Assembly (NCBI RefSeq): GCF_000577275.2
Contig: NZ_HG916855.1
Coordinates: forward strand, 1,178,001-1,242,000
Direction of reading: 5' to 3'
From: Rhizobium favelukesii
GTDB taxonomy: Bacteria > Pseudomonadota > Alphaproteobacteria > Rhizobiales > Rhizobiaceae
Length of the DNA stretch: 64,000 nt
Notes under the pieces: generated by a model
The model's database searches: none
The model's input: only the letters and a program-made list of their open reading frames with translations
Told to the model about the DNA's origin: nothing
Made by a program: the position numbers and the translations under genes
Part shown: piece by piece, positions 9,125 to 18,300 of the stretch
Numbering within the stretch: the stretch's first letter is position 1
Layout: each line of letters opens with the position of its first letter

Positions 9125-10330
9125 ATGACAACGAATCTTCAACCATCAGCCGGTTCCGTCCGATTGGGCAAGCCGGCTCTGTATGCCATGGCGGCGGCGA
9201 GCGGCATTGCCGTTGCCAACATCTACTACAATCAGCCGATGCTCGGCATCATCGAAGCCGAATTCGCGCATCAGCCGATCACCGGCTTCATTCCCACGGC
9301 GACGCAACTCGGCTACGCGCTTGGACTGTTCTTTCTGCTGCCACTCGGCGATATCGTCCACCGTCGCCGCCTGATCATCGCGCAGTTCGTCATCCTGGCC
9401 GCAGCGCTTACCGTGGCCGCCGCTGCACCCGGTGCCTGGGCGCTGTGCGCAGCATCACTTGCCGTCGGCGCCAGCGCTACTGTCGCCCAGCAGATCGTCC
9501 CGCTGGCGGCAACGCTTGCCGCGCCGGAAGAACGCGGCGCGACGATCGGCACTGTTATGGCGGGCGTCCTGTCCGGTATTCTCATCAGCAGAACCTTGTC
9601 GGGTTTCGTAGGCGAACACGCAGGCTGGCGCGACATGTTTTGGATTGGCGTCCCCCTCGCGCTCGGCGCGGCAGTCCTTATGTATTTCACGCTTCCCGCA
9701 CACCGGCCGACCTCGCGTATGCAGTACGGCATGGCGATCGGCTCGCTCGCCCATCTTTGGAAGCGCGAAAGGGCGCTGCGCTCGGCCGCACTGATGCAAG
9801 CGGCCTTGTTTGGCTCATTCACGGCCTTCTGGACGATCCTTGCGCTCTATCTGCAGACGCCACGCTTCAATCTCGGAGCTGATGTCGCCGGCCTTTTTGG
9901 TATCGTCGGTGCTGTCGGCGTCTTCGCCGCCCCGCTTGCCGGCCGAATCGCCGACCGGCGCGGCCCGCATTTCGTGGTATGGCTCGGTGCCTTGCTGACG
10001 CTCGCTGCCTGGATCATTTTCGGGCTGTGGGCCTCTATTGCCGCCCTCGTTATCGGCGTAATCGTGCTGGATTTTGGCATCCAGAGCGCACTCGTTTCGA
10101 ATCAGCATATCGTCTACGCACTTGATCAGGAAGCGCGCAGCCGCCTGAACACCATCTTCATGACGTCGATGTTTCTCGGGGGTGCCGCCGGTGCCGCATT
10201 GGCAACTGCTGCATGGGGCTATGCCGAATGGCTGGGTGTCAGCCTGCTCGGGGTCACGCTTGCCGTCATTGCGCTTGGCGTGCGAATCATCGATCATCGC
10301 GCCCGCCCGGCCCCCGGCGGGGCACATTGA
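9125..10330 (+). CDS. MFS transporter, YNQPML subgroup
   Basis: The 401-residue protein has about twelve membrane segments. NIYYNQPMLGII in the first helix and LPLGDIVHRRRLI in the helix 2-3 loop are typical of a drug-efflux-like MFS subgroup. The start was set at 9125, where the conserved N-terminus begins and AAAGG lies about six bases upstream; the frame reaches back 16 codons further. It is separated by 207 bp from the upstream MFS gene, so it may have its own promoter. Export of a small hydrophobic compound is the usual role of the subgroup; the substrate is not visible. Confidence 0.87.
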   Translation: MTTNLQPSAGSVRLGKPALYAMAAASGIAVANIYYNQPMLGIIEAEFAHQPITGFIPTATQLGYALGLFFLLPLGDIVHRRRLIIAQFVILAAALTVAAAAPGAWALCAASLAVGASATVAQQIVPLAATLAAPEERGATIGTVMAGVLSGILISRTLSGFVGEHAGWRDMFWIGVPLALGAAVLMYFTLPAHRPTSRMQYGMAIGSLAHLWKRERALRSAALMQAALFGSFTAFWTILALYLQTPRFNLGADVAGLFGIVGAVGVFAAPLAGRIADRRGPHFVVWLGALLTLAAWIIFGLWASIAALVIGVIVLDFGIQSALVSNQHIVYALDQEARSRLNTIFMTSMFLGGAAGAALATAAWGYAEWLGVSLLGVTLAVIALGVRIIDHRARPAPGGAH

Positions 10331-10755
10331 CAATCAGACAGTCGAGGCCTGCTGACAAGCCTCTTCGCCGCCTCCTTCTCCGGTACGAAGGTGCCGATGT
10401 GAAAGTTCACAAGCACTCAAGGAGTTGCGTGGCGGCGCTGGTTGTCGAAAAGAATCTCTCCAACATTAAAATGCCCATAGGCTGCCAACATCCTTCGTGG
10501 ATCCAAGTGACTGTCCGTGAGCGTGCCGACGTCAAACGCGATGGTATATTTTCGCCGATTCCTGATCAAAACCTTCTCACGAGAGCGATCTGACGGAAGC
10601 GGTTGATGTCTTCGCGATGGATCGGCTGAGGGGCCGAAGAGACTTCGTCGCCCAGGGTTGCAGGCTCACTGCCAGCCTCTGAACTGGGCCCGCATCGTCT
10701 CTGGCAGGGGTGTCCCGTAGTCGTCTTTTCGTCTCGTACTTTTCCTCGCAATGGA
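10331..10755. other. intergenic stretch without recognised gene
   Basis: This stretch lies between the MFS gene and the 3' end of the hairpin RNA. Open frames on both strands are short and have no family features. I see no repeat or clear promoter in it. Confidence 0.5.
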
Positions 10756-10880
10756 TAAAGAAAGACCGCCCGGGGCGGCCGCCGGGCGGTCTGGCGGATC
10801 GTCGATCCGCAGGCTTCGGAGGGGATGCGAAGCCTGGAGGTAGCGAGAGGAGGATCGCTACACGCCTCTGTCTGAGGCGA
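10756..10880 (-). ncRNA. multi-hairpin small RNA with anti-Shine-Dalgarno loops (cuckoo/alpha-r14-like)
   Basis: Read on the minus strand, this segment folds into five consecutive perfect hairpins. They are 10878-10864 (GCCTC arms), 10861-10840 (GTAGCGA arms, loop TCCTCCTC), 10835-10811 (AGGCTTCG arms, loop CATCCCCTC), 10810-10794 (GCGGATCG arms) and a ten-pair terminator stem 10791-10764 followed by TTTCTTTAT. Two loops are C/T-rich and complementary to Shine-Dalgarno sequences. This arrangement is characteristic of rhizobial trans-acting small RNAs described as alpha-r14 and the wider cuckoo family, which expose CCUCC-type motifs in hairpin loops and can block ribosome binding. The exact 5' end is uncertain and I could not identify a convincing promoter upstream. 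Open frames across it are explained by the stems. Confidence 0.7.
10764..10791 (-). terminator. Rho-independent terminator of the small RNA
   Basis: GACCGCCCGG (10764-10773) and CCGGGCGGTC (10782-10791) form a ten-pair GC-rich stem with an eight-base loop. On the minus strand it is followed by TTTCTTTAT. On the plus strand there is no T tract, so it terminates leftward transcription. Confidence 0.75.
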
Positions 10881-11219
10881 TGTAAAGACCCTATCAACCA
10901 GAGCGCATTTCAAAAATCATACTAGGGTCGGGAAATCCCATACATGGGTATGAGAGCAGGTTGCCTGAGGTTTCTGTACCTTTTTTCGACAGAAGGAATG
11001 TCCACGGAACGGAGAAATCGACAATACCCGCAGACAGGTCTTTCGATATCGGTCGGCATAGCTTCGACAAAGGAGAGGTCGACATGGCTCGAGGTCGCAG
11101 TCCGCATTGTCGTGGAAAAGACCGGCAGTCGCATTCGCGGCTTCTTTGCTCGAATGATCCCGCAGAACTCGCAGTGCGAAGCCTCGCCTTCATCCCAAGC
11201 ATTCGAAAAGGCAAACATC
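10881..11219. other. leader region between the small RNA and the CDC48-type gene
   Basis: The region must hold the divergent promoters of the minus-strand RNA and the plus-strand AAA ATPase. TTGAAA on the minus strand near 10905 is a possible -35 element for the RNA, but no good -10 follows at normal spacing. The open frame that runs through it in phase with the ATPase lacks similarity to that family. Confidence 0.4.
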
Positions 11220-13483
11220 ATGGCAGTGTCCGAAGACGGCCAACTTAAGCTCCAAGTGGCTAATATCCGGCCGCAAGAATCCGGCCTCGGCTTTGCACGG
11301 CTCGGCCCTGCGGCGTTGCACCAACTGGGCGTCCAGGAGGGCCAGATCCTCGAGATCACTGGGAAACGCCATACGGCGGCGCTGGCAATGCGCGCCTACG
11401 GTGAGGACGAGGGCCTTAACATCATCCGCCTAGATGGCCTGCAGCGTGTCAACGCTGGTGCGTCGAGCGGTGATTATGTTGAGGTACGCAAAGCGGACGT
11501 TCGCCCGGCGACCAAGGTCGTCCTGGCGCCGGCGCAGAAAAACCTGCGCTTGCAAGGCTCTGGGGATGCCTTGAAGCGGTCCTTCCAGCATCGGCCCATG
11601 ACATCGGGCGATGTCGTTTCGACCTCTGCCCAGCAGCGTGTTAATGGCCGAGACGCCGGCGACATGGTGCGCAATATGCTCGATCTGCCGGCCTACGGCC
11701 TGCAGGAAATCCGTCTCGTCGTTGTCTCGACACAGCCCCGCGGCATTGTGCAGATGACCGAGGAAACAGTCGTCGAGCTGCGACCGCAATTCGAAGAGCC
11801 GAAGGAGGCGCGGCGTGCTGATGTAACCTACGATGATATCGGTGGGCTCGGCAATTCCGTTGATCAGGTGCGCGAGATGGTGGAATTGCCGCTACGCCAT
11901 CCGGAACTCTTCCAGCGGCTAGGTATCGATCCACCGAAGGGCGTGCTGCTGCATGGACCGCCGGGCACCGGCAAGACGCTGCTTGCCCGCGCCGTCGCCA
12001 ATGAGACAGAAGCGCACTTCTTTCACATTGCTGGTCCCGAAATCATGGGCAGCCGCTATGGAGAGTCGGAAGAGCGGTTGCGACAGGTCTTCCATGAGGC
12101 GGCACAGAATGCGCCCTCGATCATTTTTATCGACGAGATCGATTCCATTGCGCCCAAACGCGAGCAGGTGACCGGTGAGGTCGAGCGTCGCATCGTCGCG
12201 CAACTGTTGACGCTGATGGATGGGCTGGAGCCGCGCCAGAACATTGTCGTCATCGGCGCTACCAACCGCCGCGACGCCATCGACGAGGCACTACGCCGTC
12301 CGGGCCGTTTCGACCGCGAGATCGTCATCGGCGTTCCGGATCAGAAAGGGCGGCGCGAGGTGCTTGCCATTCACACCCGCGGCATGCCGCTCTCTGACGA
12401 TATCGATCTCGACGAGATTGCGCGCACGACCTACGGCTTCGTAGGTGCCGATCTTGGCGCGCTTGCTCGCGAGGCAGCCATGGACTCGCTGCGCCGGGTT
12501 CTGCCGGACATCAATCTGCGTGAAGGCATTCCTCCTGAAGTGATCGAAAAGCTGAGCGTTTGCCAGGACGACTTCCTAAGTGCGATGAAACGCATCCAGC
12601 CCTCCGCACTGCGCGAGATCATGATTCAGGCACCGGACGTGCGGTGGAGCGACATTGGCGGCCTCGACGAGGCGCAGATGCGACTTCGCGAGGGCGTGGA
12701 ACTGCCGTTGCGGTCGCCGCAATCCTTCAAACGCATTGGTATCCGTCCGGCCAAAGGGTTCCTCCTCTTCGGCCCGCCGGGCACCGGCAAGACCTTGCTT
12801 GCCAAGGCTGTTGCCCGCGAGGCCGAGGCCAATTTCGTTGCGACCAAATCATCGGACCTGCTCTCGAAGTGGTATGGCGAATCCGAGCAGCAGGTATCAC
12901 GCCTGTTTGAACGCGCCCGGCAAGTGGCGCCAACGGTGATCTTCATCGATGAGATCGACTCGCTGGCGCCGGCCCGCGGCGGCGGGTTTGGAGAACCGGC
13001 GGTGACGGAACGCGTGGTCAACACGCTGCTGGCCGAAATGGACGGGCTGGAAGACATGCGGGGCGTGGTGGTAATGGCGGCGACAAACCGGCCGAACCTG
13101 CTCGATCCGGCTCTTCTGCGTCCCGGTCGTTTCGACGAACTCGTCTATGTGCCTGTGCCGGACGGTGGCGGACGACGCAAGATCTTGGCATCCACACCAA
13201 GAAGATGCCGCTCGCTGGAGATGTCGATCTTGACGATCTGGCCGAACGGACGCAACGCTTCACCGGTGCCGATCTGGAAGACCTCTGCCGGCGCGCCGGT
13301 CTGATTGCGTTGCGCGAATCTCTCGATGTGAGCAAAGTTGCCGCTTCGCATTTCGCCAAAGCCCTCCAGGAGGTCCGTGCTTCGGTCACTCCAGAAGTCG
13401 AACGGGAATATGTGGAGATGCTGCGTACGTTGAGGCAGGAAAGCCCGCAGCGCAAGCAGATCGGCTTCGTCCCCCTTGGCTAG
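11220..13483 (+). pseudogene. CDC48/p97-type AAA ATPase with a 3' frameshift
   Basis: From ATG 11220 (AAAGG upstream) the protein has the CDC48 N-terminal double-psi-barrel region ([19 protein letters not shown]) and two AAA modules. D1 shows GPPGTGKT near codon 246 and [14 protein letters not shown]2 shows FGPPGTGKT near codon 517 and [14 protein letters not shown]. The first frame stays in register until GGGRRKILA near 13188 and then runs into unrelated sequence ending at 13304. The expected continuation ([20 protein letters not shown]...[14 protein letters not shown]) lies one base out of register and ends at 13483. One base is therefore missing at about 13189; with it restored the protein would be 754 residues, the normal length of bacterial CDC48 homologues. 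The family forms hexameric unfoldases. Either the gene has recently been inactivated at its D2 C-terminal lid or the base was lost in sequencing. Confidence 0.88.
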
Positions 13484-13517
13484 GCTATTCACTGACAACA
13501 ATTCAGCAGGAGTTCCC

Positions 13518-13760
13518 ATGCGTCTTACATATCACATCGATCGCCATGATGGCGGTTGGGCCTATCGTCTGAATGATGTCTGGTCGGAGCCTTATCCAAC
13601 CCACGAGGCCGCCCGGGCTGCAGCCCATGCCGCGGCTAGGAGGCAGCAGATCGAAGGCCGGGACGCCGAAATCACCTTCCAGTCCGAAGACGGCACGTGG
13701 CACACCGAACATGTCGCCGGCGGAGATCGCCCGGAAGCCGACGTAATCGATGGGCGGTAA
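13518..13760 (+). CDS. small DUF2188-like protein
   Basis: The 80-residue protein (TYHIDRHDGGWAYRLNDVWSEPY, then an alanine-rich helix AARAAAHAAARR and a final strand pair ITFQSEDGTWHTEH) has the beta-alpha-beta outline of the DUF2188 family, small cytosolic proteins of unknown function. CAGGAG precedes the chosen ATG; an in-frame ATG 14 codons earlier overlaps the end of the ATPase gene and lacks a good site. It lies 35 bp after the CDC48-type gene in the same direction and is probably part of its transcript. DUF2188 genes often sit in stress clusters in rhizobia, but no function is established. Confidence 0.75.
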   Translation: MRLTYHIDRHDGGWAYRLNDVWSEPYPTHEAARAAAHAAARRQQIEGRDAEITFQSEDGTWHTEHVAGGDRPEADVIDGR

Positions 13761-13834
13761 GTCCGTTAGTGCATGTGCCGGGCCACAGCTGAAACCAGTC
13801 TTGGAGGCATCGGTACGGTGCAAAGGAGACCGCG

Positions 13835-14233
13835 ATGCCGTCGAGGCCATTGATCGGAATTGTCGATGACGACGCAGACATTCTTGCTGCCCTGAGCAGT
13901 CTCGTCCGGTCGCTGGGCTATTGCGCGGAATGCTTCAGCTTGGCGAGCCAGTTGCTCGACCACTCCGATCTCGACACGTTCTCTTGCGTGCTTAGCGACA
14001 TCCATATGCCGATGATGAGTGGTCTTGCTCTTACCCTTAGGCTGCGCGAAGTGGCGCCTGGATTGCCGGTGATCCTGATGACCGGCCGCACCGATCCGCA
14101 CCTTGAGGAGAGAGCCTATGGCTGTGGAGCGATCTCCTTCATCGCCAAGCCTTTCTCGCTCGACGTCCTCGCTGCCAATCTCGACGGGGCACTTGCCATG
14201 CACTCAACAGGTCGGAACGACCTTCAGCTTTGA
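13835..14233 (+). CDS. single-domain response regulator
   Basis: The 132-residue protein is a receiver domain alone: IVDDDAD, CVLSDIHMPMMSG with the phospho-acceptor aspartate, LMTGRTD and FIAKPF. A good AAAGGAGA lies before the ATG. It is the second receiver-only protein in the window (the other ends at 2392). Its 3' end overlaps the 3' end of the convergent FixJ-like gene by ten bases. It may be a phosphate-accepting partner of the large kinase encoded about 1.2 kb downstream on the other strand; this is inferred from position only. Confidence 0.87.
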   Translation: MPSRPLIGIVDDDADILAALSSLVRSLGYCAECFSLASQLLDHSDLDTFSCVLSDIHMPMMSGLALTLRLREVAPGLPVILMTGRTDPHLEERAYGCGAISFIAKPFSLDVLAANLDGALAMHSTGRNDLQL

Positions 14234-14862
14234 ATGAGCGTATCGTGGAGCTTTAGGAGTTCTGCCATTTTGACCAGATCGGCAAGGGTACGGGCCTCCA
14301 TTTTGCGCATTGCCGAACCACGGTGAATCTTGACGGTGACTTCGCTGAGCGACAGCTTTCCCGCCACCTGCTTGTTCATGAGGCCGGTTGTCACTAGCGC
14401 CATCACCTGCTTCTCGCGAAGGCTAAGCTCGGCATAACGGTTGCGAAGCGCAGCTAGTTCGCTGTCGCCCGCCCGTCGCTCTCGGTCTAGCTGTAGCGCC
14501 GCTGACACTGCGTCGAGCATATCCTGATCGCGGAACGGTTTCGCCAGGAAATCCACGGCACCCGCCTTCATTGCCCGCACGGTCATCGGAATGTCGCCGT
14601 GACCGGTCATGAGGACGATTGGAACGAAAGCACCGCTTTTCGCCAGCTGATCCTGAAAATCGAGACCGCTGATGCCGGGCAGGCGGACGTCGACGACAAG
14701 ACAGCTCAAGACATCCGGCCTCTTAGCCTCCAGAAAATCCTTTGCGGACCCGAAAGACCGTGTCTTTAGGCCGACCGATCGGAAGACGCTGTCGAGCGAA
14801 AGCCGTAACTCCTCGTCATCGTCGATGATATAGATGAGCGGGCCTTCAGTCGTGTTTGACAT
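14224..14862 (-). CDS. FixJ-family response regulator next to the large histidine kinase
   Basis: The 212-residue protein has a receiver (YIIDDDEEL, LVVDVRLPGISG, LMTGHGDIPMTVRAMKAGAVDFLAKPF) and a LuxR-type helix-turn-helix (LSLREKQVMALVTTGLMNKQVA...LSEVTVKIHR). It closely resembles the regulator at 2876-3499 in layout and motifs. It lies downstream of the large ATPase/kinase gene in the same direction, with only the kinase remnant and the repeat between them, and is the most likely cognate regulator of that kinase. No specific promoter target is visible. Confidence 0.9.
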   Translation of the reverse strand: MSNTTEGPLIYIIDDDEELRLSLDSVFRSVGLKTRSFGSAKDFLEAKRPDVLSCLVVDVRLPGISGLDFQDQLAKSGAFVPIVLMTGHGDIPMTVRAMKAGAVDFLAKPFRDQDMLDAVSAALQLDRERRAGDSELAALRNRYAELSLREKQVMALVTTGLMNKQVAGKLSLSEVTVKIHRGSAMRKMEARTLADLVKMAELLKLHDTLIQS

Positions 14863-14884
14863 TGCTTGATCCTATTCTTTCGCA

Positions 14885-15220
14885 CTAGCAGGACAAAGAG
14901 GCAGGCGGGAGCCGAAGCGAGCGCCCAAATGTGGAGAGGATGCAGTTCGATCGTGCTGTCATGTGCCTCGATGATGGACCGGCAGATTGCAAAGCCGAGC
15001 CCGGTGCCTGTTTTGTTGCTTGTTTAAAAGCTCTCGAATAGTTTGTCGCGCATCTCGGGATCGACGCCTGCACCGCTTTCTTCCATTTAGACGCTCACAA
15101 AAGGCTCCTGTTCGCGGCGGCTGCGAATGGCAAGCTGCGGTTCCAGGCGTGGCCTTGCGCCATGTCCGGGCGGAACTCAAAGCGAGATTGACGATCACCT
15201 GCAAGAATTGCATGCGGCCT
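14885..15220 (-). pseudogene. decayed C-terminal remnant of a histidine kinase
   Basis: On the minus strand, broken frames still spell parts of a HATPase_c domain: MQFLQVIVNLAL (N box), then EESGAGVDPEMRDKLFESF, an in-frame stop, and TGTGLGFAICRSIIEAH (G boxes). The order matches the end of the intact kinase encoded at 15397-19470 (VQLQQVVLNLITN, VEDSGAGIS, GLGMGLAICRSIAQVHGG). Several stops and shifts make it non-functional. It is preceded by repeat copy A, just as the intact kinase is preceded by copy B, so it looks like the end of a former tandem copy that lost most of its body. Confidence 0.75.
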
Positions 15221-15388
15221 ACTCCGATCGAAAATATGTGCTCTTGTGCGTTGCAGCATGAGACGCTTAGCACCCCCAGCGACGCACGGCCATAACCCTG
15301 CGTTTCGAGACGAGAGTATCAGCCAAAACGCGAGCCTTTCCTTCAAGCCGATCATGGTCACGAAGCCGAAGCGCCACGACCATTTGTC
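15221..15388. repeat. diverged direct repeat, copy A (upstream of the kinase remnant)
   Basis: It runs from ACTCCGATCGAAA to CATTTGTC and aligns along its length with 19524-19689, including shared blocks such as ACGAGAGT and CTTTCCTTCAAGC. About three quarters of positions agree by eye. Both copies lie directly upstream, on the minus strand, of histidine kinase sequence. Confidence 0.75.
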
Positions 15389-15396
15389 AACATGGC

Positions 15397-18300
15397 CTAT
15401 GCGGCGAGCGGCAAACTCAAGACCATGATGGTTCCGGCCGCGGTCGTGCTCGCGACATCGAGCGTGCCGCCATGCACCTGGGCAATCGAGCGGCATATCG
15501 CAAGACCCATTCCTAGCCCGGCCGCTTTTGTGGTGAAGAAGGGGCTGAATATCCTGTCGCGATCCTTGGGCGAAATGCCAGCGCCGCTGTCTTCTACCGT
15601 CGCGACCACGAAGGCATCACGCACGAAGGTGGTTATCCTGAGTGTGCGGTTGCCGTCGAGATGGCACATGGCTTCCCAAGCGTTGGTAATCAGATTGAGT
15701 ACGACCTGCTGCAGTTGAACGCTGTCGGCGAGGACCGTCGCACCGGCATTCAGCATCCGCTCGACCACTACCGCCGATTCTTCGATATCGGAAGCGACCA
15801 TAGCCAGAACATCGGCAACGATCCCGTCCAACTCGATCAATTCGAGATTTGCCGAAGTCTCCTTGGCCAGCGAACGCACCGCTTTGATGATATCACCGGC
15901 CCTCAGTCCCGCCTTCTCGATCTCTGTGAGGTTTGTCTCCACTTCCTGCAGTTCGGGCGGGTTCGCTTTCATCCAGCGAAGGCCAGCGCCGGCGTTTGAA
16001 ACGATGATGGAAAGCGGTTGATTGATCTCGTGTGCGATTGATGCACCAAGCCCTCCGAGCACATGTAGGTGGGAGGTCTTGATGAGTTCCGCGCGAGCGG
16101 CGTGCAGGGCAGCTTCCGTCTGGAACCGGCGGGTACTGCGCGCCATCAGATCTGCAAAGAGCCGGGATGTCTGCAGCGACGTTGCCGCATAGTCGGAAAA
16201 CAGCTCCAGCGTCGAGGCAGCTCCTGTCGAAAATACATTCGCAGAGACGTTGTTTTCCAGGTAGACGAGCGCCACGATCACGCCCTGGGTCATCAGAGGC
16301 AAACAGAGCAGCGACCGTGCCGGATGAATCGAAAGGCTGTGCCGATGATCGGTGCCCGCCTCGCTCATTGCGTCACCGTAATGCACGGTCTTTCCGGTGC
16401 GAAATGCGAGGTCGAGGACCGACAGCGGAGCCTGGCCGGCGTCGAGCGGTGTGCTATCAATCTCAACCCGCACCGCACCGTCGATCACATCTGCCCTGGC
16501 CTCGACTGTGAAACCCTGGGCGCCGGGCGACAGGAACAAGCCGTATCTGGCACCGGTGCGTTGCATGACGTCGCCCGTGATCCGCTTAATGAGCTTCCTG
16601 AGCCCCGGCTCCTCGGCAAAGCCAGGTGAAATCGGATAGGCTACGGCTCCGGGCGCAGCCGTCTGTCCGGCTCTTCCGGTTTCGACGGCGAAGTCTTGAG
16701 AGAGGCGTTTGACCTTGGCTGTGGCTCCCCAACTGCCATAGGCTTTGAGCGCGGCCTCGACATGCGCCTGTGATACGAAAGCGAGACCATTGGAACGGGC
16801 GTGACGGGCCGCAAGCTCGTGGGCAAGCCCTTGTTCGTGGAGGAAGCCCGCCGCGCTTGCCGCCTGAGCCGACCGCTCGAAAAGGTTCAACGCTTCCGTA
16901 TCCCGCCCTTCGACGCGGGCGATCTCAGCATCAATCAGGAGGAGCTTATTGTTGAACGTAAATGGATTGTCGTCGGCAAAGCCGGCAATCGCGGCCCGAT
17001 GGCACTGTGCGACCTTTTTGGCGTCAATGCCGGCGCCCGTCGCTGTCAGCGCGGAGTAAAGATGGAGATCAGACAGATGGATGTGAGCAGGGCTTGCCCA
17101 GATCCAACTGCTGGCTGCTTTCAGCGATCTTGCTGCGTTCTCGAGATCCCGATGGAAGAAGGCCGACACGCCTTCGAACAGATACTTCCAGAAGATCAGC
17201 GGGGACATGGCCGTCGACGCTGTATCTTCGTGGAAGTTTGCGATGCTGTCAGCCATATAGCCGTTAGTGGTTAGTGACCGCGCATAGGCCAATTGTGTTT
17301 TCAGGATCTGTTCCACATCGTGAAACTTCGTTCGACGAGCGATGACAAGACCGCGACCGATCTCGTCCTCGACCAGGCTCAGATTCTCGCCCATCGCAAG
17401 GAGGTCGGATACGACGTGGTTGCAGGCATAGCACGCCATGCTGAGGTCGCCGCTCATTCGCCCGAAATTGAACGCCTCGCGGGCACGGTCGAGCGCATAA
17501 CTAAGTGGCATTGTCCAGACGCTCACCTGATCGAGCGCGACCAGGGTTGCGGTTTTGAACGAAATAAAGCCATGCCGGTCGACGATCGCCAGGGCCGCGC
17601 GCGCAAGCTCCACACCGCGCTTCTTTGCGTTGTGGCGGCTTGCGATCGAGACGCCGAACCATGCCAGGGCGTAGCACGAAGAGCCTGTTACGCCGTGCTG
17701 CAGAGTGAGCTCGACCATCTTTGAAAGATGTAGGAACATTAGCCCATCATTCGAGAAGAAGGATGACTGCAGCGTCGAGAGGAGCTCCATCGACGCTTCG
17801 ATGCCGGGTGAGTCCAGAAGAGGCAGGTCGATCAGCCTTTCTGGGCCGAGTTCATCGATCTGCCGGCTTACAGTTTCGTAAGCTCGATCGAGTTCCGCTT
17901 CGCTGGGACTGCGCGGCAATTCGATGCCGAGTTCGCGTAGACCAGAAAGGGCAATTTCAACGGCCTCGTCAAACCGGCCGCGCAGTGTCATCAGGACCGC
18001 CTGCATCCTCAGACCTCGGGCTCGCTGAAGGTCGGTAGTGGCTGCAGCGACAAGGCATTCCAAATCACTTTCCGCCAGCTTGGAGCCGAAGTCTTCTAGA
18101 AGGCATTCGCATCTGAGGGCGCGCAACTCCCAGATCTGTGCGTCCGATGTCACATCGTCGCGATACAGGCAGGTCGCCGCGTCCAGATAGGCAAAAGCAC
18201 TGTCGTGGGCGCCGACACGCCTGGCAAGTCGTGCCGCGTTCGCAAGAACGGCCGCGAAAGGGAACCGCTCGCGCACGGCAAGGTCGCTGTCGACAGCTTT

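Noticed and set aside
10566..10913. Minus-strand frames of 106 and 115 codons across the hairpin region
   Set aside because: The nested inverted repeats and terminator explain this segment better as a structured RNA than as a protein gene.
10895..10943. Promoter for the small RNA built on TTGAAA on the minus strand
   Set aside because: No -10 element at 16-18 bp spacing could be found, so I did not list it as a feature.
15661..16629. Plus-strand frames of up to 186 codons opposite the large kinase
   Set aside because: Shadows of a gene with intact NTPase and kinase motifs on the other strand.
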